From: Rhodococcus opacus
GTDB lineage: Bacteria; Actinomycetota; Actinomycetes; Mycobacteriales; Mycobacteriaceae
DNA: 64,000 nucleotides
NCBI RefSeq assembly: GCF_012396235.1
Contig: NZ_JAAXPA010000014.1
Coordinates: forward strand, 62,001 to 126,000
Direction: 5' to 3'
Shown: positions 54,070-62,378 of the stretch, one piece after another
Position numbering within the stretch: position 1 is the stretch's first letter
Layout of the letters: each line of letters opens with the position of its first letter
Notes under the pieces: generated by a model
What the model saw: the letters and a program-made list of their open reading frames with translations, nothing else
What the model was told of the DNA's origin: nothing
The model's database searches: none
Translations under genes and position numbers: made by a program

Positions 54070-55515
54070 TCACACGACGAGCGTCGGTGTCGCGGACATC
54101 GAGGCGTCGCCGGACACGACCAGGGTGGCAAGGATATTCACGGCCGCAGTCAGCTCGGACACCGGCCGCGTGAAGGGTAACCGCTGGTGGTCGTCGAAAA
54201 GATGGCCGGTGCCGAATCGGGGCCCGGGAGCCAGCAGCAACCCCCTCGACCGTGCTGCAGCGCCGAGTTCCGTCGAACTCGTTCCGCCGGGGAGCGTGCA
54301 CCACAGGGACAGACCCCCGGCGGGCAGCACGTAGTCCCACCCGGGCAACTGCTCGTCGACGGCCGCCGCGAGCGCGTCCCGCTGCACCAGGAGGTCACGG
54401 CGGCGCTGCGCGACCAGACGGTCGTGCCAGGCGAACAAGCGCACGGCAGCAAGCTGATCCAGCACCGAGACCGACAATTGCCTGCGCGCCATGATCTTGG
54501 CCATCTGCGCGGTGCGGGCGGCCTCGGCGCGCACCCAGCCGACGCGGATACCTCCCCACACGGTCTTGCTGAGGCTGCCGATCGCCACGGTCGCCGATTC
54601 CGGGACCGGGACGCCGAACGGCTCGAGGTCGTCCGAGCCGTCCAGCACGAGTTCCGCCGCCACCTCGTCGACGACGGTCACCACGCCGTGGCGGGCCAGG
54701 GTCGCGGCCAGCCGCCGCCTGCCGTCGGGAGTCGCCCTGGCTCCCGACGGATTGGAGAAGTCCGGCATCAGGTACGCCACCGTCGGGGCGCTCTGCCGCG
54801 CAGCCCGGTCCGTCTCGGCGACGAACGCGTCCGGGTCGGTCGCATCGATCGGCACCGGAACAGGCCTGCCGCCGGCGGCCTGCACTGACTCGACCGCGCC
54901 GGGATAGGTCGGATGTTCGACCAGGACCCGGTCGCCCGCCTCGACCAGAGCCTCGAACACCACTTCGGTGGCATCGCCCGCGCCGCCGGTGACGAGGATC
55001 TGGTCCGCGGTGGTCGGGCGACCCCGGCTCGTGTAATGGCCTGCTATCGCCGCGCGGAGCGTCGCCAGCCCGCCGGGGTGGTATCCGTGCTGGGGCATGA
55101 AACGGGGCAGCTCGTCGACGGCGTCCAGATAGGCCTCCCTGAGTTCGGGGGCGGCGGCCGGCGCGGCGTTGACGAGGTCGACGACACCGTCCACCGGCGC
55201 ACCCACCATGCTCCCCCACGCCGGCGGACCCGACGGCATCGCCACGAATGTGCCCGATCCGTGTCGCGCCGACGCCCAACCGGCCTCGCGCAGTTCCCGA
55301 TACGCGGCACTGACGGTCACCCGGCTGAGCCGGAGTTCCTCCGCAAGGGCCCGTTCGGCGGGCAGCCGGACTCCCACGGCCATCGATCCGTCGGCGACCT
55401 TCTCGCGGAGGGCGTCGGCGAGCCCGCGGTACAGCGGTTGCCCGCCGGTGGGCGCCGCACCGAGCAGCACCGCCAACTCGGCTGCCGAGACGGTTCGGAC
55501 TGGTTCCACACTCAT
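54070..55515 (-). CDS. MocR-family regulator (GntR helix-turn-helix fused to aminotransferase-like domain)
   Basis: A 481-residue protein. The winged helix spans ~residues 25-95 (LRLSRVTVSAAYRELREAG, GSGTFV). A fold-type I PLP domain follows, with the PLP lysine in GSLSKTVWGG, the HPTYPGAV and MPDFSNPSG segments. MocR regulators sense PLP or amino-compound adducts. It diverges from a 41-residue membrane peptide across a 61-base region with direct repeats, a typical MocR arrangement. Confidence 0.9.
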   Translation of the reverse strand: MSVEPVRTVSAAELAVLLGAAPTGGQPLYRGLADALREKVADGSMAVGVRLPAERALAEELRLSRVTVSAAYRELREAGWASARHGSGTFVAMPSGPPAWGSMVGAPVDGVVDLVNAAPAAAPELREAYLDAVDELPRFMPQHGYHPGGLATLRAAIAGHYTSRGRPTTADQILVTGGAGDATEVVFEALVEAGDRVLVEHPTYPGAVESVQAAGGRPVPVPIDATDPDAFVAETDRAARQSAPTVAYLMPDFSNPSGARATPDGRRRLAATLARHGVVTVVDEVAAELVLDGSDDLEPFGVPVPESATVAIGSLSKTVWGGIRVGWVRAEAARTAQMAKIMARRQLSVSVLDQLAAVRLFAWHDRLVAQRRRDLLVQRDALAAAVDEQLPGWDYVLPAGGLSLWCTLPGGTSSTELGAAARSRGLLLAPGPRFGTGHLFDDHQRLPFTRPVSELTAAVNILATLVVSGDASMSATPTLVV

Positions 55516-55520
55516 ACAGG

Positions 55521-55559
55521 CCACTTTCCCACAGAGGACTGGAAATCGCGGTCCACTTT
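55521..55559. promoter_or_regulatory. Direct repeats in the MocR divergent region
   Basis: CCACTTT occurs at 55521-55527 and 55553-55559, 32 bases (three helical turns) apart. TTTCC and GGAAA between them add inverted symmetry. Direct-repeat operators are typical of MocR regulators. Binding is inferred. Confidence 0.5.
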
Positions 55560-55576
55560 GCACCGACAATCGATAC

Positions 55577-55702
55577 ATGCTGGTAATTGGAATCCTCTTG
55601 ACCCTCAGCCTGGCGTCGGTGGCCTGGCTCTGCGTCAGCACGGCGCACGGCGGACGGTCCGGGCTCGCCGGACCCCCGCGCAGCCACCTGCACAGCGACT
55701 GA
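55577..55702 (+). CDS. Small single-span membrane peptide (41 aa)
   Basis: A 41-residue product: a hydrophobic helix (residues ~2-21, LVIGILLTLSLASVAWL) followed by a short basic, Gly/Pro/His-containing tail. I recognise no family. It is divergently transcribed from the MocR regulator with shared repeats, which suggests a regulated real gene. The ATG at 55577 has no ribosome site, so it might be leaderless. It ends 22 bases before mobA-moeA. Confidence 0.5.
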   Translation: MLVIGILLTLSLASVAWLCVSTAHGGRSGLAGPPRSHLHSD

Positions 55703-55724
55703 GGATGTGCGGCAGCATGAGGGA

Positions 55725-57473
55725 ATGAACTCTGCCGCACCCGTTCACGCGATCGTCCTCGCCGGTGGACGAGCCACTCGGATGGGCGGCGTCGACAAGC
55801 CGGCCGTGGTGGTCGGCGGACGCCGGATGCTCGACACCGCGCTCGACGCCGTCGACGACTGTGAACGCATCGTGGTCGTGGGACCACGGCGCGCCGACCT
55901 CGATTCGACGGTGCTCCAGACGCAGGAGACGCCACCGGGCGCCGGGCCGGTCGCGGGGGTGGCCGCCGGACTGGCGGTCCTCGACGCCGAACCGGGAGAC
56001 CGGGTGATACTGCTCGCGTCGGACCTGCCGTTCGCGGAACCCGCGATGGTGGAGGCCCTCGCCGCCGCCGTGCAGGACGCCGACACCGTGTTCGCGGTCG
56101 ACGAGTCGGGCCGCCTGCAGTTCCTGTTGTCCGCGTGGCGCGTCGGTGCGTTGACCGAGCGCGTGCGCTCGCTCGGGTCGGCGGTCAATCAGCCCATGAA
56201 GGCGCTCGTTCCGGACACGTTCGACACGGTCCTCTTCCGCGGGGTCACCGACTGCGACACACCGGCGGACGTCGAGCGGGCCCGGAGCAGGGCCGCGGCG
56301 GCGCCGGTCACGATCGCCGAGGCCAGGGACGCGATCCTGACCGCGGTCCCCCCGCTCCCACCGCGGTCCGCGGCGCTCGGCACGTCGCTCGGCGCCACCC
56401 TCGCCGAGCCGCTGCTCGCCGCCGAGGCTCTGCCGCGCATCGCCGTCTCCGCCATGGACGGATACGCCGTCGCGGGCGACGGTCCGTGGCTGCTGCGCGG
56501 TGACATCCGGTACGCGGGAAGCTCCGAGGAACTCGAGCTGGCGGAGGGCGAGGCGGCCCGGATCGCAACGGGTGCGCACCTCCCCAGCGGCGCCACCGCC
56601 GTCGTGCGGGACGAATTCGCCGTGGCGACAGACACTTCCGAGGGACCGCGACTGTCCCGCAGCCAGGACGCCCCCGTGCGCGACGACGCGCGACGACGCG
56701 GCGAGGACTGGCACGAGGGGTACCGGCTCGCCGTGGAGGGCACGGCCGTCACGCCCGCACTCGTCTCCGCCGCCGCGAGCGCGGAGGTGACCACCGCGGG
56801 GGTCCGCGGCCCCGTCCGCGCGCACGTGGTGGTGACGGGAGACGAGATCCGGCGGGAAGGTCCGCTGCGACGAGGGCAGACGCGGGACGCTCTGGGACCC
56901 GTTCTCCCCCAGTTCCTCTTGTGGTGCGGCATCCGGACGGTCGCGGACACGCACCTACGGGACACGTCCGACAGCTTCGACGAACTGTTCCGGGAAGTCC
57001 GCCGGCCCGACCTGATCGTGATCGTCGGGGCGACCGGCGGCGGCGCGGCCGACCAGTTGCGTGCGGCGCTCGACCGGGCGGAGGCCCGGATCGTGGTGGG
57101 GAGGGTGCGGTGCCGCCCCGGCGGTTCGCAGGTGACCGCCCTTTTGCCCGACGGACGGGTGGTGCTCGGGCTGCCCGGAAACCCGTACGCCGCGGTCGCG
57201 ACGCTCCTGACCACGGTTCCGTCCATCGCGGCCGCACTCACGGGTCGCACTCCGGCACCGCGTCAGCTGGCGCGTATCGCGAATGCGTCCGAGGTCAGTG
57301 GCGACGCCACCCGGATCCTGCCCGCCGTCCCGCAACCGGACGGCACGTGGCGCGTCGACCCCGGAGTCCGGACCGCGCATCTCGCGGGCCTCATCGACCG
57401 CGAAGCGCTGGCGCTGGTCCCGGCGGGCGCGGCCGACGGGGATCTGGCAGAGCTGGTGCCGCTCCCGCGCTGA
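55725..57473 (+). CDS. MobA-MoeA fusion, molybdenum cofactor maturation
   Basis: A 582-residue fusion. Residues ~1-190 are MobA (GTP:molybdopterin guanylyltransferase) with LAGGRATRMGGVDKP and ASDLPF. Residues ~200-582 are MoeA with AVSAMDGYAV, the MoCF centre (IVIVGATGGG) and LGLPGNPYAA. It combines molybdate insertion with formation of the bis-MGD form used by nitrate reductase. The ATG at 55725 is chosen; an ATG at 55707 is possible. It converges on the nir genes with 4 bases between stops. Confidence 0.9.
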   Translation: MNSAAPVHAIVLAGGRATRMGGVDKPAVVVGGRRMLDTALDAVDDCERIVVVGPRRADLDSTVLQTQETPPGAGPVAGVAAGLAVLDAEPGDRVILLASDLPFAEPAMVEALAAAVQDADTVFAVDESGRLQFLLSAWRVGALTERVRSLGSAVNQPMKALVPDTFDTVLFRGVTDCDTPADVERARSRAAAAPVTIAEARDAILTAVPPLPPRSAALGTSLGATLAEPLLAAEALPRIAVSAMDGYAVAGDGPWLLRGDIRYAGSSEELELAEGEAARIATGAHLPSGATAVVRDEFAVATDTSEGPRLSRSQDAPVRDDARRRGEDWHEGYRLAVEGTAVTPALVSAAASAEVTTAGVRGPVRAHVVVTGDEIRREGPLRRGQTRDALGPVLPQFLLWCGIRTVADTHLRDTSDSFDELFREVRRPDLIVIVGATGGGAADQLRAALDRAEARIVVGRVRCRPGGSQVTALLPDGRVVLGLPGNPYAAVATLLTTVPSIAAALTGRTPAPRQLARIANASEVSGDATRILPAVPQPDGTWRVDPGVRTAHLAGLIDREALALVPAGAADGDLAELVPLPR

Positions 57474-57477
57474 CGGG

Positions 57478-58182
57478 TCAGCGCTGGAACGACAGGGTGC
57501 GCTGTGCGGCCGGAATTCCGCTGCGGTAGCGCTCCGCCACGAGGCCGACGATGGCCGGATCGACACCGAGCGGCTCGGCCACTCCGTCCGCACCGGCATC
57601 AGCGAGACGCGCGTGGAACAGTCCGTGGGCCAGGAGATACGACGCGACGAACACGCGCTTCTCGCCGTCCGCACGCAATCCGACCACCACGTCGGGGACG
57701 CGCGGCTGCGCCGTCGCCACGTAGCCGATCCGGACCCGCGACGCCACGAGTTCCGACAACAGCGCCGCGGCGCGCCGGACGTCGCGCAGGGCCCGCGGGT
57801 CGGACGAGCCGGCCGCGGCGAGCACGACCGCGTCGCCGGGCCGCCAGCCCGCGTCGACGAGGCGCCGCAGCAGGACCTCGGCGAGAACGGGGTCCGGTCC
57901 CAGCGCCCGGGTCACGGCCACCGAGGGGTGACCGCTGTCCGCGACTTCCCGCGGAACATCGGTGTGGACGTGGTAGCCCGACGCAAGGAACGCCGGGACC
58001 ACGACGGCGGGCCCGGTGATGTCGCGGAGCACCTCGGCCGGCGACGGCCCGAGAACGTCCACGAAGGAGACCCGGGTGGGTCCGACCTGCTCGGCGACGG
58101 CGTCGGCGAGCGCGGCGATCATCTCCACGCCCCGGGGACTCCGCGTGCCGTGTGCCACCAGTACCAGTGCTGTCTCGTTCAT
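57478..58182 (-). CDS. Sirohydrochlorin chelatase (CbiX/SirB type)
   Basis: A 234-residue two-domain chelatase. Metal and substrate histidines are visible in VAHGTRSPRG near the N-terminus and SGYHVHTDVP near residue 88; the second half repeats the fold. It would insert Fe into sirohydrochlorin to make siroheme for NirB. Its start overlaps the upstream hemD-regulator gene by four bases, so it is the last gene of the nir operon. Cobalt chelation is the alternative. Confidence 0.87.
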   Translation of the reverse strand: MNETALVLVAHGTRSPRGVEMIAALADAVAEQVGPTRVSFVDVLGPSPAEVLRDITGPAVVVPAFLASGYHVHTDVPREVADSGHPSVAVTRALGPDPVLAEVLLRRLVDAGWRPGDAVVLAAAGSSDPRALRDVRRAAALLSELVASRVRIGYVATAQPRVPDVVVGLRADGEKRVFVASYLLAHGLFHARLADAGADGVAEPLGVDPAIVGLVAERYRSGIPAAQRTLSFQR

Positions 58183-59336
58183 TGCTGTCCCTCCTCACGT
58201 GAATCGACGCAGTCGACGGGGTCGAGAGCGAGGCGGTATCCCCGCTTGACCACCGTCTGGACGGCTTTCGGTGCACCCAGGGACGCCCGCAGCCTGGCCA
58301 CCGCCGTCTCGACGGCGTGGGTGTCGCCGCCGCCACCGGGCAGTGCCGCCAGCAGTTCGTCCCGGGGGACGACCCGGCCGGGCCGGGCGCCGAGCGTACG
58401 CATCAGCGACATCGCAGCGGGGGGCAGCTGCCGCACCTCGCCGTCGACGACCACGCAGCCGCCCCGGATGCTCAATTCGTGCCCGGCGGTCTGGATCTTG
58501 TTCGCCCGCCTGGGCAGCTCGTCGGCGATGTGCCGGGCGAGTGCCCCCAGCCGCGAGCGCGCCGGCATCGTCGTCGGCACCTCGAGTTCGCGCAGCGGTC
58601 CCGCGGTCACCGGTCCCACGCAGGCCGCGAGAACTCGGTGCCGGAACGAGTGCAGCACCATCTCGATCATTCCGGTCTCCTTGGCGCGGGTCAGCAGCGA
58701 GGCCACCGCCGGTGCGCTGGTGAAGCTGACCGCGTCGAGCCCGCCGGAGGCGATCAGTTCGATCATCCGGTCCATCGGGGCCTGGTCCTCGAGCGGCGTC
58801 CACCGGTAGACCGGGACGGCGATCACGTCGGCGCCCGCACAGCGGAGCACCTCGCAGAAGTCCGCGACCGGCTCCCATTCCGTGGTGGCACCGTGCAACT
58901 GGACCGCGATGCGCTTGCCTTCGACGCCCTCACCGAGCAGGTGATCAAGCACCTCCGCCGACGACTCCGAGGCGGGTGACCACTCTTCCCGCAGGTCCGC
59001 GGCCCGGATCGCGCCCTTCGCCTTGGGTCCGCGGGCCAGCAGGCGGCTCGCGGCCAGTGCCCGGCCCAGCTCCTCCGCTTCGCCCCAGCCGTCCGCGGCC
59101 TCCATCCAGCCGCGGAAGCCGATCCCCGTCGTCGCGACGACGATCTCCGGCGGGTTGTCGATGATCTGGCGCGTGACGCGCTCGAGTTCCGTGTCGTCGG
59201 CCAGCGGGATGATGCGGATGGCCGGGGCGTGCACCACGGTGGCACCGCGCCGCGTCAGCAGCGTGGCGAACTCTTCCGCACGCCGGGACGCCGTGATTCC
59301 GATCGTGAACCCGCACAGCGGCGTGTCGTCGTTCAC
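58179..59336 (-). CDS. Uroporphyrinogen-III synthase (HemD) fused to a winged-helix DNA-binding domain
   Basis: A 385-residue fusion. Residues ~1-270 are a HemD fold (GITASRRAEEFATLL, VVATTGIGFRGW, HGATTEWEP, SFTSAPAV). Residues ~290-375 are an OmpR/PhoB-type winged helix (LPPAAMSLMRTLGARPGRVVPRDELL, ETAVARLRASL, VVKRGYRLAL). It is similar to Rv0260c. It may sense tetrapyrrole state and regulate nitrogen genes, or simply supply uroporphyrinogen III. The GTG at 59336 overlaps the nirD stop. Confidence 0.9.
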   Translation of the reverse strand: MNDDTPLCGFTIGITASRRAEEFATLLTRRGATVVHAPAIRIIPLADDTELERVTRQIIDNPPEIVVATTGIGFRGWMEAADGWGEAEELGRALAASRLLARGPKAKGAIRAADLREEWSPASESSAEVLDHLLGEGVEGKRIAVQLHGATTEWEPVADFCEVLRCAGADVIAVPVYRWTPLEDQAPMDRMIELIASGGLDAVSFTSAPAVASLLTRAKETGMIEMVLHSFRHRVLAACVGPVTAGPLRELEVPTTMPARSRLGALARHIADELPRRANKIQTAGHELSIRGGCVVVDGEVRQLPPAAMSLMRTLGARPGRVVPRDELLAALPGGGGDTHAVETAVARLRASLGAPKAVQTVVKRGYRLALDPVDCVDSREEGQQ

Positions 59337-59734
59337 GCGTTCGTGCTGTGAACCTGGACGACGCCGGCCCACACCCGCACGTCGTACACGGGCAGCCGCA
59401 CCGACTCGTCGTCGAGGCAGCGTCCGTCGACCAGCGAGAACACCTGCTTGAGCAGCGGCGACGCCACGGTGGGCTCGCCGGCCCGGTCACCCACGAGGCC
59501 GCGGGACATCACGGCCGCGCGCCCGAACGGGTCGATGTTGCCCACGGCGCGCAGTGATCCGTCCTCGAGGAGAAACAGTGCCACCTGCTCCCCGCCCCGC
59601 AGCAGCACCGCCACCCCGAGACCGGGAATCAGCTGGCTGAGCGGGCACGCGGACGTCCATTCGAGACGGCCTGACTGGACGCTTTCACGCCTGGTTCCAC
59701 TGGCACTGTGCACGTTCATGTCGACGACGGTCAT
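59333..59734 (-). CDS. nirD: Assimilatory nitrite reductase small subunit NirD
   Basis: A 133-residue Rieske-fold subunit that pairs with NirB. Its fold is recognisable (LIPGLGVAVLLRGGEQVALFLL, VGNIDPFGRAAVMSRGLVGD), but the Cys/His ligands of true Rieske proteins are absent, as is normal for NirD. The ATG at 59734 has AAGGAGG six bases upstream. It is 81 bases from nirB, with a small hairpin in between. Confidence 0.92.
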   Translation of the reverse strand: MTVVDMNVHSASGTRRESVQSGRLEWTSACPLSQLIPGLGVAVLLRGGEQVALFLLEDGSLRAVGNIDPFGRAAVMSRGLVGDRAGEPTVASPLLKQVFSLVDGRCLDDESVRLPVYDVRVWAGVVQVHSTNA

Positions 59735-59757
59735 CACAGTCCTCCTTCGGGCTGGTG

Positions 59758-59777
59758 TGTATCCGTGCTTGGATACA
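59758..59777 (-). other. Hairpin between nirB and nirD
   Basis: TGTATCC (59758-59764) and GGATACA (59771-59777) form a perfect 7-bp stem with a 6-base loop, in the 81-base gap of the operon. It may protect or process the mRNA, or partly terminate it. Confidence 0.45.
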
Positions 59778-59815
59778 TCGTTCGGGGTCGGTGTTTCCGC
59801 AGCGTTAAGCGGGGA

Positions 59816-62326
59816 TTACTCCGATGTAGAAGCTGCGAATTTCGGCATTCCCATCAACACCGGGACCTTCCGGACGCCCGTGTCGTCGAACGAGACGGTC
59901 GGATCGGCCTCCTCGGGCGCGTTGACGAACGACACGAACCGCGACAGCTTCTCCGGGTCCTCGAGCACGCCCGCCCACTCGTCCTTGTATCCCAGAACGT
60001 GCTTGGCCATGGCAGCCTCCAGATCGGCGGCGATGCCCAGACTGTCCTCGCACACCACGGCCTTGAGGTGGTCGAGCCCGCCTTCGAGGGAATCGACCCA
60101 CGGCGCGGTGCGCTGGAGACGATCCGCGGTGCGGATGTAGAACATGAGGTACCGGTCGATGTACCGGACCAGGGTCTCGTCGTCGAGCCCACCGGCGAGC
60201 AACTGGGCGTGCTTCGGAGACTGGCCGCCGTTGCCGCCGACGTACAGGTTCCAGCCGTTTTCGGTGGCGATGACGCCGACGTCCTTGCCGCGCGCCTCGG
60301 CGCATTCGCGGGCGCAGCCCGAGACACCGAACTTGATCTTGTGCGGGGACCGCAGGCCGCGGTACCGGTTCTCCAGGTCGACCGCCATACCGACGGAGTC
60401 CTGCACGCCGTATCGGCACCAGGTGGATCCGACACAGCTCTTCACGGTGCGCAGCGACTTGCCGTAGGCCTGACCGGACTCCATGCCCGCGTCGACGAGA
60501 CGCTTCCAGATCGCGGGCAGCTGCTCGACGCGGGCGCCGAACAGGTCGATGCGCTGACCGCCGGTGACCTTCGTGTAGAGGCCGAAGTCGCGGGCCACCT
60601 CGCCGATGACGATGAGCTGTTCGGGGGTGCATTCGCCGCCGGGCATCCGCGGCACCACGGAGTAGGTGCCGTTCTTCTGGATGTTGGCCAGGAAGTGGTC
60701 GTTCGTGTCCTGCAGACCCGCCTGGTTGCGGTGCAGGATGTGGTCCGAGTCGGTGGACGCGAGGATTGATGCGACGACGGGCTTGCAGATGTCGCAGCCC
60801 GAACCCTTCCCGTACTTCGAGATCAGCGCGGAGAACGTGCGCGTGTCGGTGGCCTGCACGATCTCGAACAGCTCGGCGCGGGACTGCTCGAAGTGCTCGC
60901 ACAGCGCCTTGGACATCACCACGCCGGACGACGCGAGGAGCTGCTTGATGGTCGGCAGGCAGCCGCCGCACGTCGTTCCCGCGTTGGTGCAGCTCTTGAC
61001 TTGCGCGATGTCGCAGGCACCGTCGGCGATGGCCCCGCAGATCGAACCCTTGGTGACGCCGTTGCAGGAGCACACCTCGGCGTCGTCGGGCAGGGACCCG
61101 GCGCCGGGCTTCTCCCCCGCCGGCGAGATCAGCGAGGCCGGATCGCCCGGCAGCTCACGTCCGACGAGCGGGCGCAGCGACGCATACGCGGAGGCGTCGC
61201 CGACGAGGATGCCGCCGAGCAGCGTCTTCGCGTCGTCGGACACGACCAGCTTGGCGTAGGTGCCCTTGGCGGCGTCGCTCAGGACCACCTCCAGGGCTCC
61301 GGGCGTCTGAGCGTGCGCGTCGCCGAAGCTGGCGACGTCCACACCCATCAGCTTGAGCTTGGTGGACAGGTCCGCGCCCGGGAACTCCGCCGCTCCGCCC
61401 AGCAACCGGTCCGCGACGATCTCCGCGGTGGTGTAACCGGGAGCGACGAGGCCGTAGCACCGTCCCTCCACCGCGGCGCACTCGCCGACCGCGTAGATGT
61501 TCTCGTCCGACGTGCGGCAGCCGAGGTCCGTGATGATCCCGCCCCGCTCGCCGACCTCGAGTCCGGCGTCGCGGGCCAGCTGGTCCTGCGGCCGCACACC
61601 CGCGGAGAACACCAGCAGCGCGGCCTCGATCACCGAACCGTCGGACAGTTCGACGCTGATCCCGTCCGGACCCTCGGTGATGCCCGCGGTGCCGACACCC
61701 GTGTGGACGGTGAGACCCAGGTCGGTGACCAGGTTGGCGAGCAGCGCTCCGCCGCCCTCGTCCACCTGCAGCGGCATCAGCCGGGGCGCGAACTCGACGA
61801 CGTGCGGTGTCATGCCCATCAACTTGAGGGCGTTCGCGGCCTCGAGTCCGAGCAGGCCACCGCCGACGACGACACCGACGGCGCCGGGTCCGGCCGCGTC
61901 GGCACGCTTCCGGATGCCGTCGAGGTCGTCGAGCGTGCGGTAGACGAAGCACTCCGGCCGGTCGTGCCCGGGGATCGGCGGCACGAACGGGTACGAACCG
62001 GTGGCCATCACGAGAGCGTCGTACGCGACGACCTCACCCGAATCGGTGGTGACCTTGCGGGACTCCCGATCGATGGTCGCGGCCCGGCGGCCGATCCGGA
62101 GATCGACGAGAGCGTCGTCCGGGTAGTCGTTACCCGCGAGCGCAAGCTCCTTGGGGTCCCACGCCCCCACATAGGAGGACAGTCCCACCCGGTCGTACGC
62201 GGGGAGGGGCTCCTCGCAGAGCACCGTCACCGACCAGTCGTCCGACTCGTCGCGCGCACGCAACGCCTCGACGAATCGATGTCCGACCATTCCGTGCCCG
62301 ATGACCACTGCTGACTTGCGGCTCAT
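59816..62326 (-). CDS. nirB: Assimilatory nitrite reductase large subunit NirB
   Basis: An 836-residue NAD(P)H-dependent nitrite reductase making ammonium. An N-terminal FAD/NAD(P) module (VVIGHGMVGHRFVE; VVVGGGLLGLEAA), a BFD-type [2Fe-2S] domain (CSCNGVTKG ... CGGC), a second Cys set (GCDICKP), then the sulfite/nitrite reductase halves with the siroheme-4Fe-4S cysteines in CVGSTWCRYG and SGCARECAE. AAGGAGCG precedes the ATG at 62326. It lies 52 bases downstream of narK. Confidence 0.96.
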   Translation of the reverse strand: MSRKSAVVIGHGMVGHRFVEALRARDESDDWSVTVLCEEPLPAYDRVGLSSYVGAWDPKELALAGNDYPDDALVDLRIGRRAATIDRESRKVTTDSGEVVAYDALVMATGSYPFVPPIPGHDRPECFVYRTLDDLDGIRKRADAAGPGAVGVVVGGGLLGLEAANALKLMGMTPHVVEFAPRLMPLQVDEGGGALLANLVTDLGLTVHTGVGTAGITEGPDGISVELSDGSVIEAALLVFSAGVRPQDQLARDAGLEVGERGGIITDLGCRTSDENIYAVGECAAVEGRCYGLVAPGYTTAEIVADRLLGGAAEFPGADLSTKLKLMGVDVASFGDAHAQTPGALEVVLSDAAKGTYAKLVVSDDAKTLLGGILVGDASAYASLRPLVGRELPGDPASLISPAGEKPGAGSLPDDAEVCSCNGVTKGSICGAIADGACDIAQVKSCTNAGTTCGGCLPTIKQLLASSGVVMSKALCEHFEQSRAELFEIVQATDTRTFSALISKYGKGSGCDICKPVVASILASTDSDHILHRNQAGLQDTNDHFLANIQKNGTYSVVPRMPGGECTPEQLIVIGEVARDFGLYTKVTGGQRIDLFGARVEQLPAIWKRLVDAGMESGQAYGKSLRTVKSCVGSTWCRYGVQDSVGMAVDLENRYRGLRSPHKIKFGVSGCARECAEARGKDVGVIATENGWNLYVGGNGGQSPKHAQLLAGGLDDETLVRYIDRYLMFYIRTADRLQRTAPWVDSLEGGLDHLKAVVCEDSLGIAADLEAAMAKHVLGYKDEWAGVLEDPEKLSRFVSFVNAPEEADPTVSFDDTGVRKVPVLMGMPKFAASTSE

Positions 62327-62378
62327 GCCGTCGCTCCTTCTAGCTTAATTACTCGAGTTCATGCGGTACTGCGTGAGG

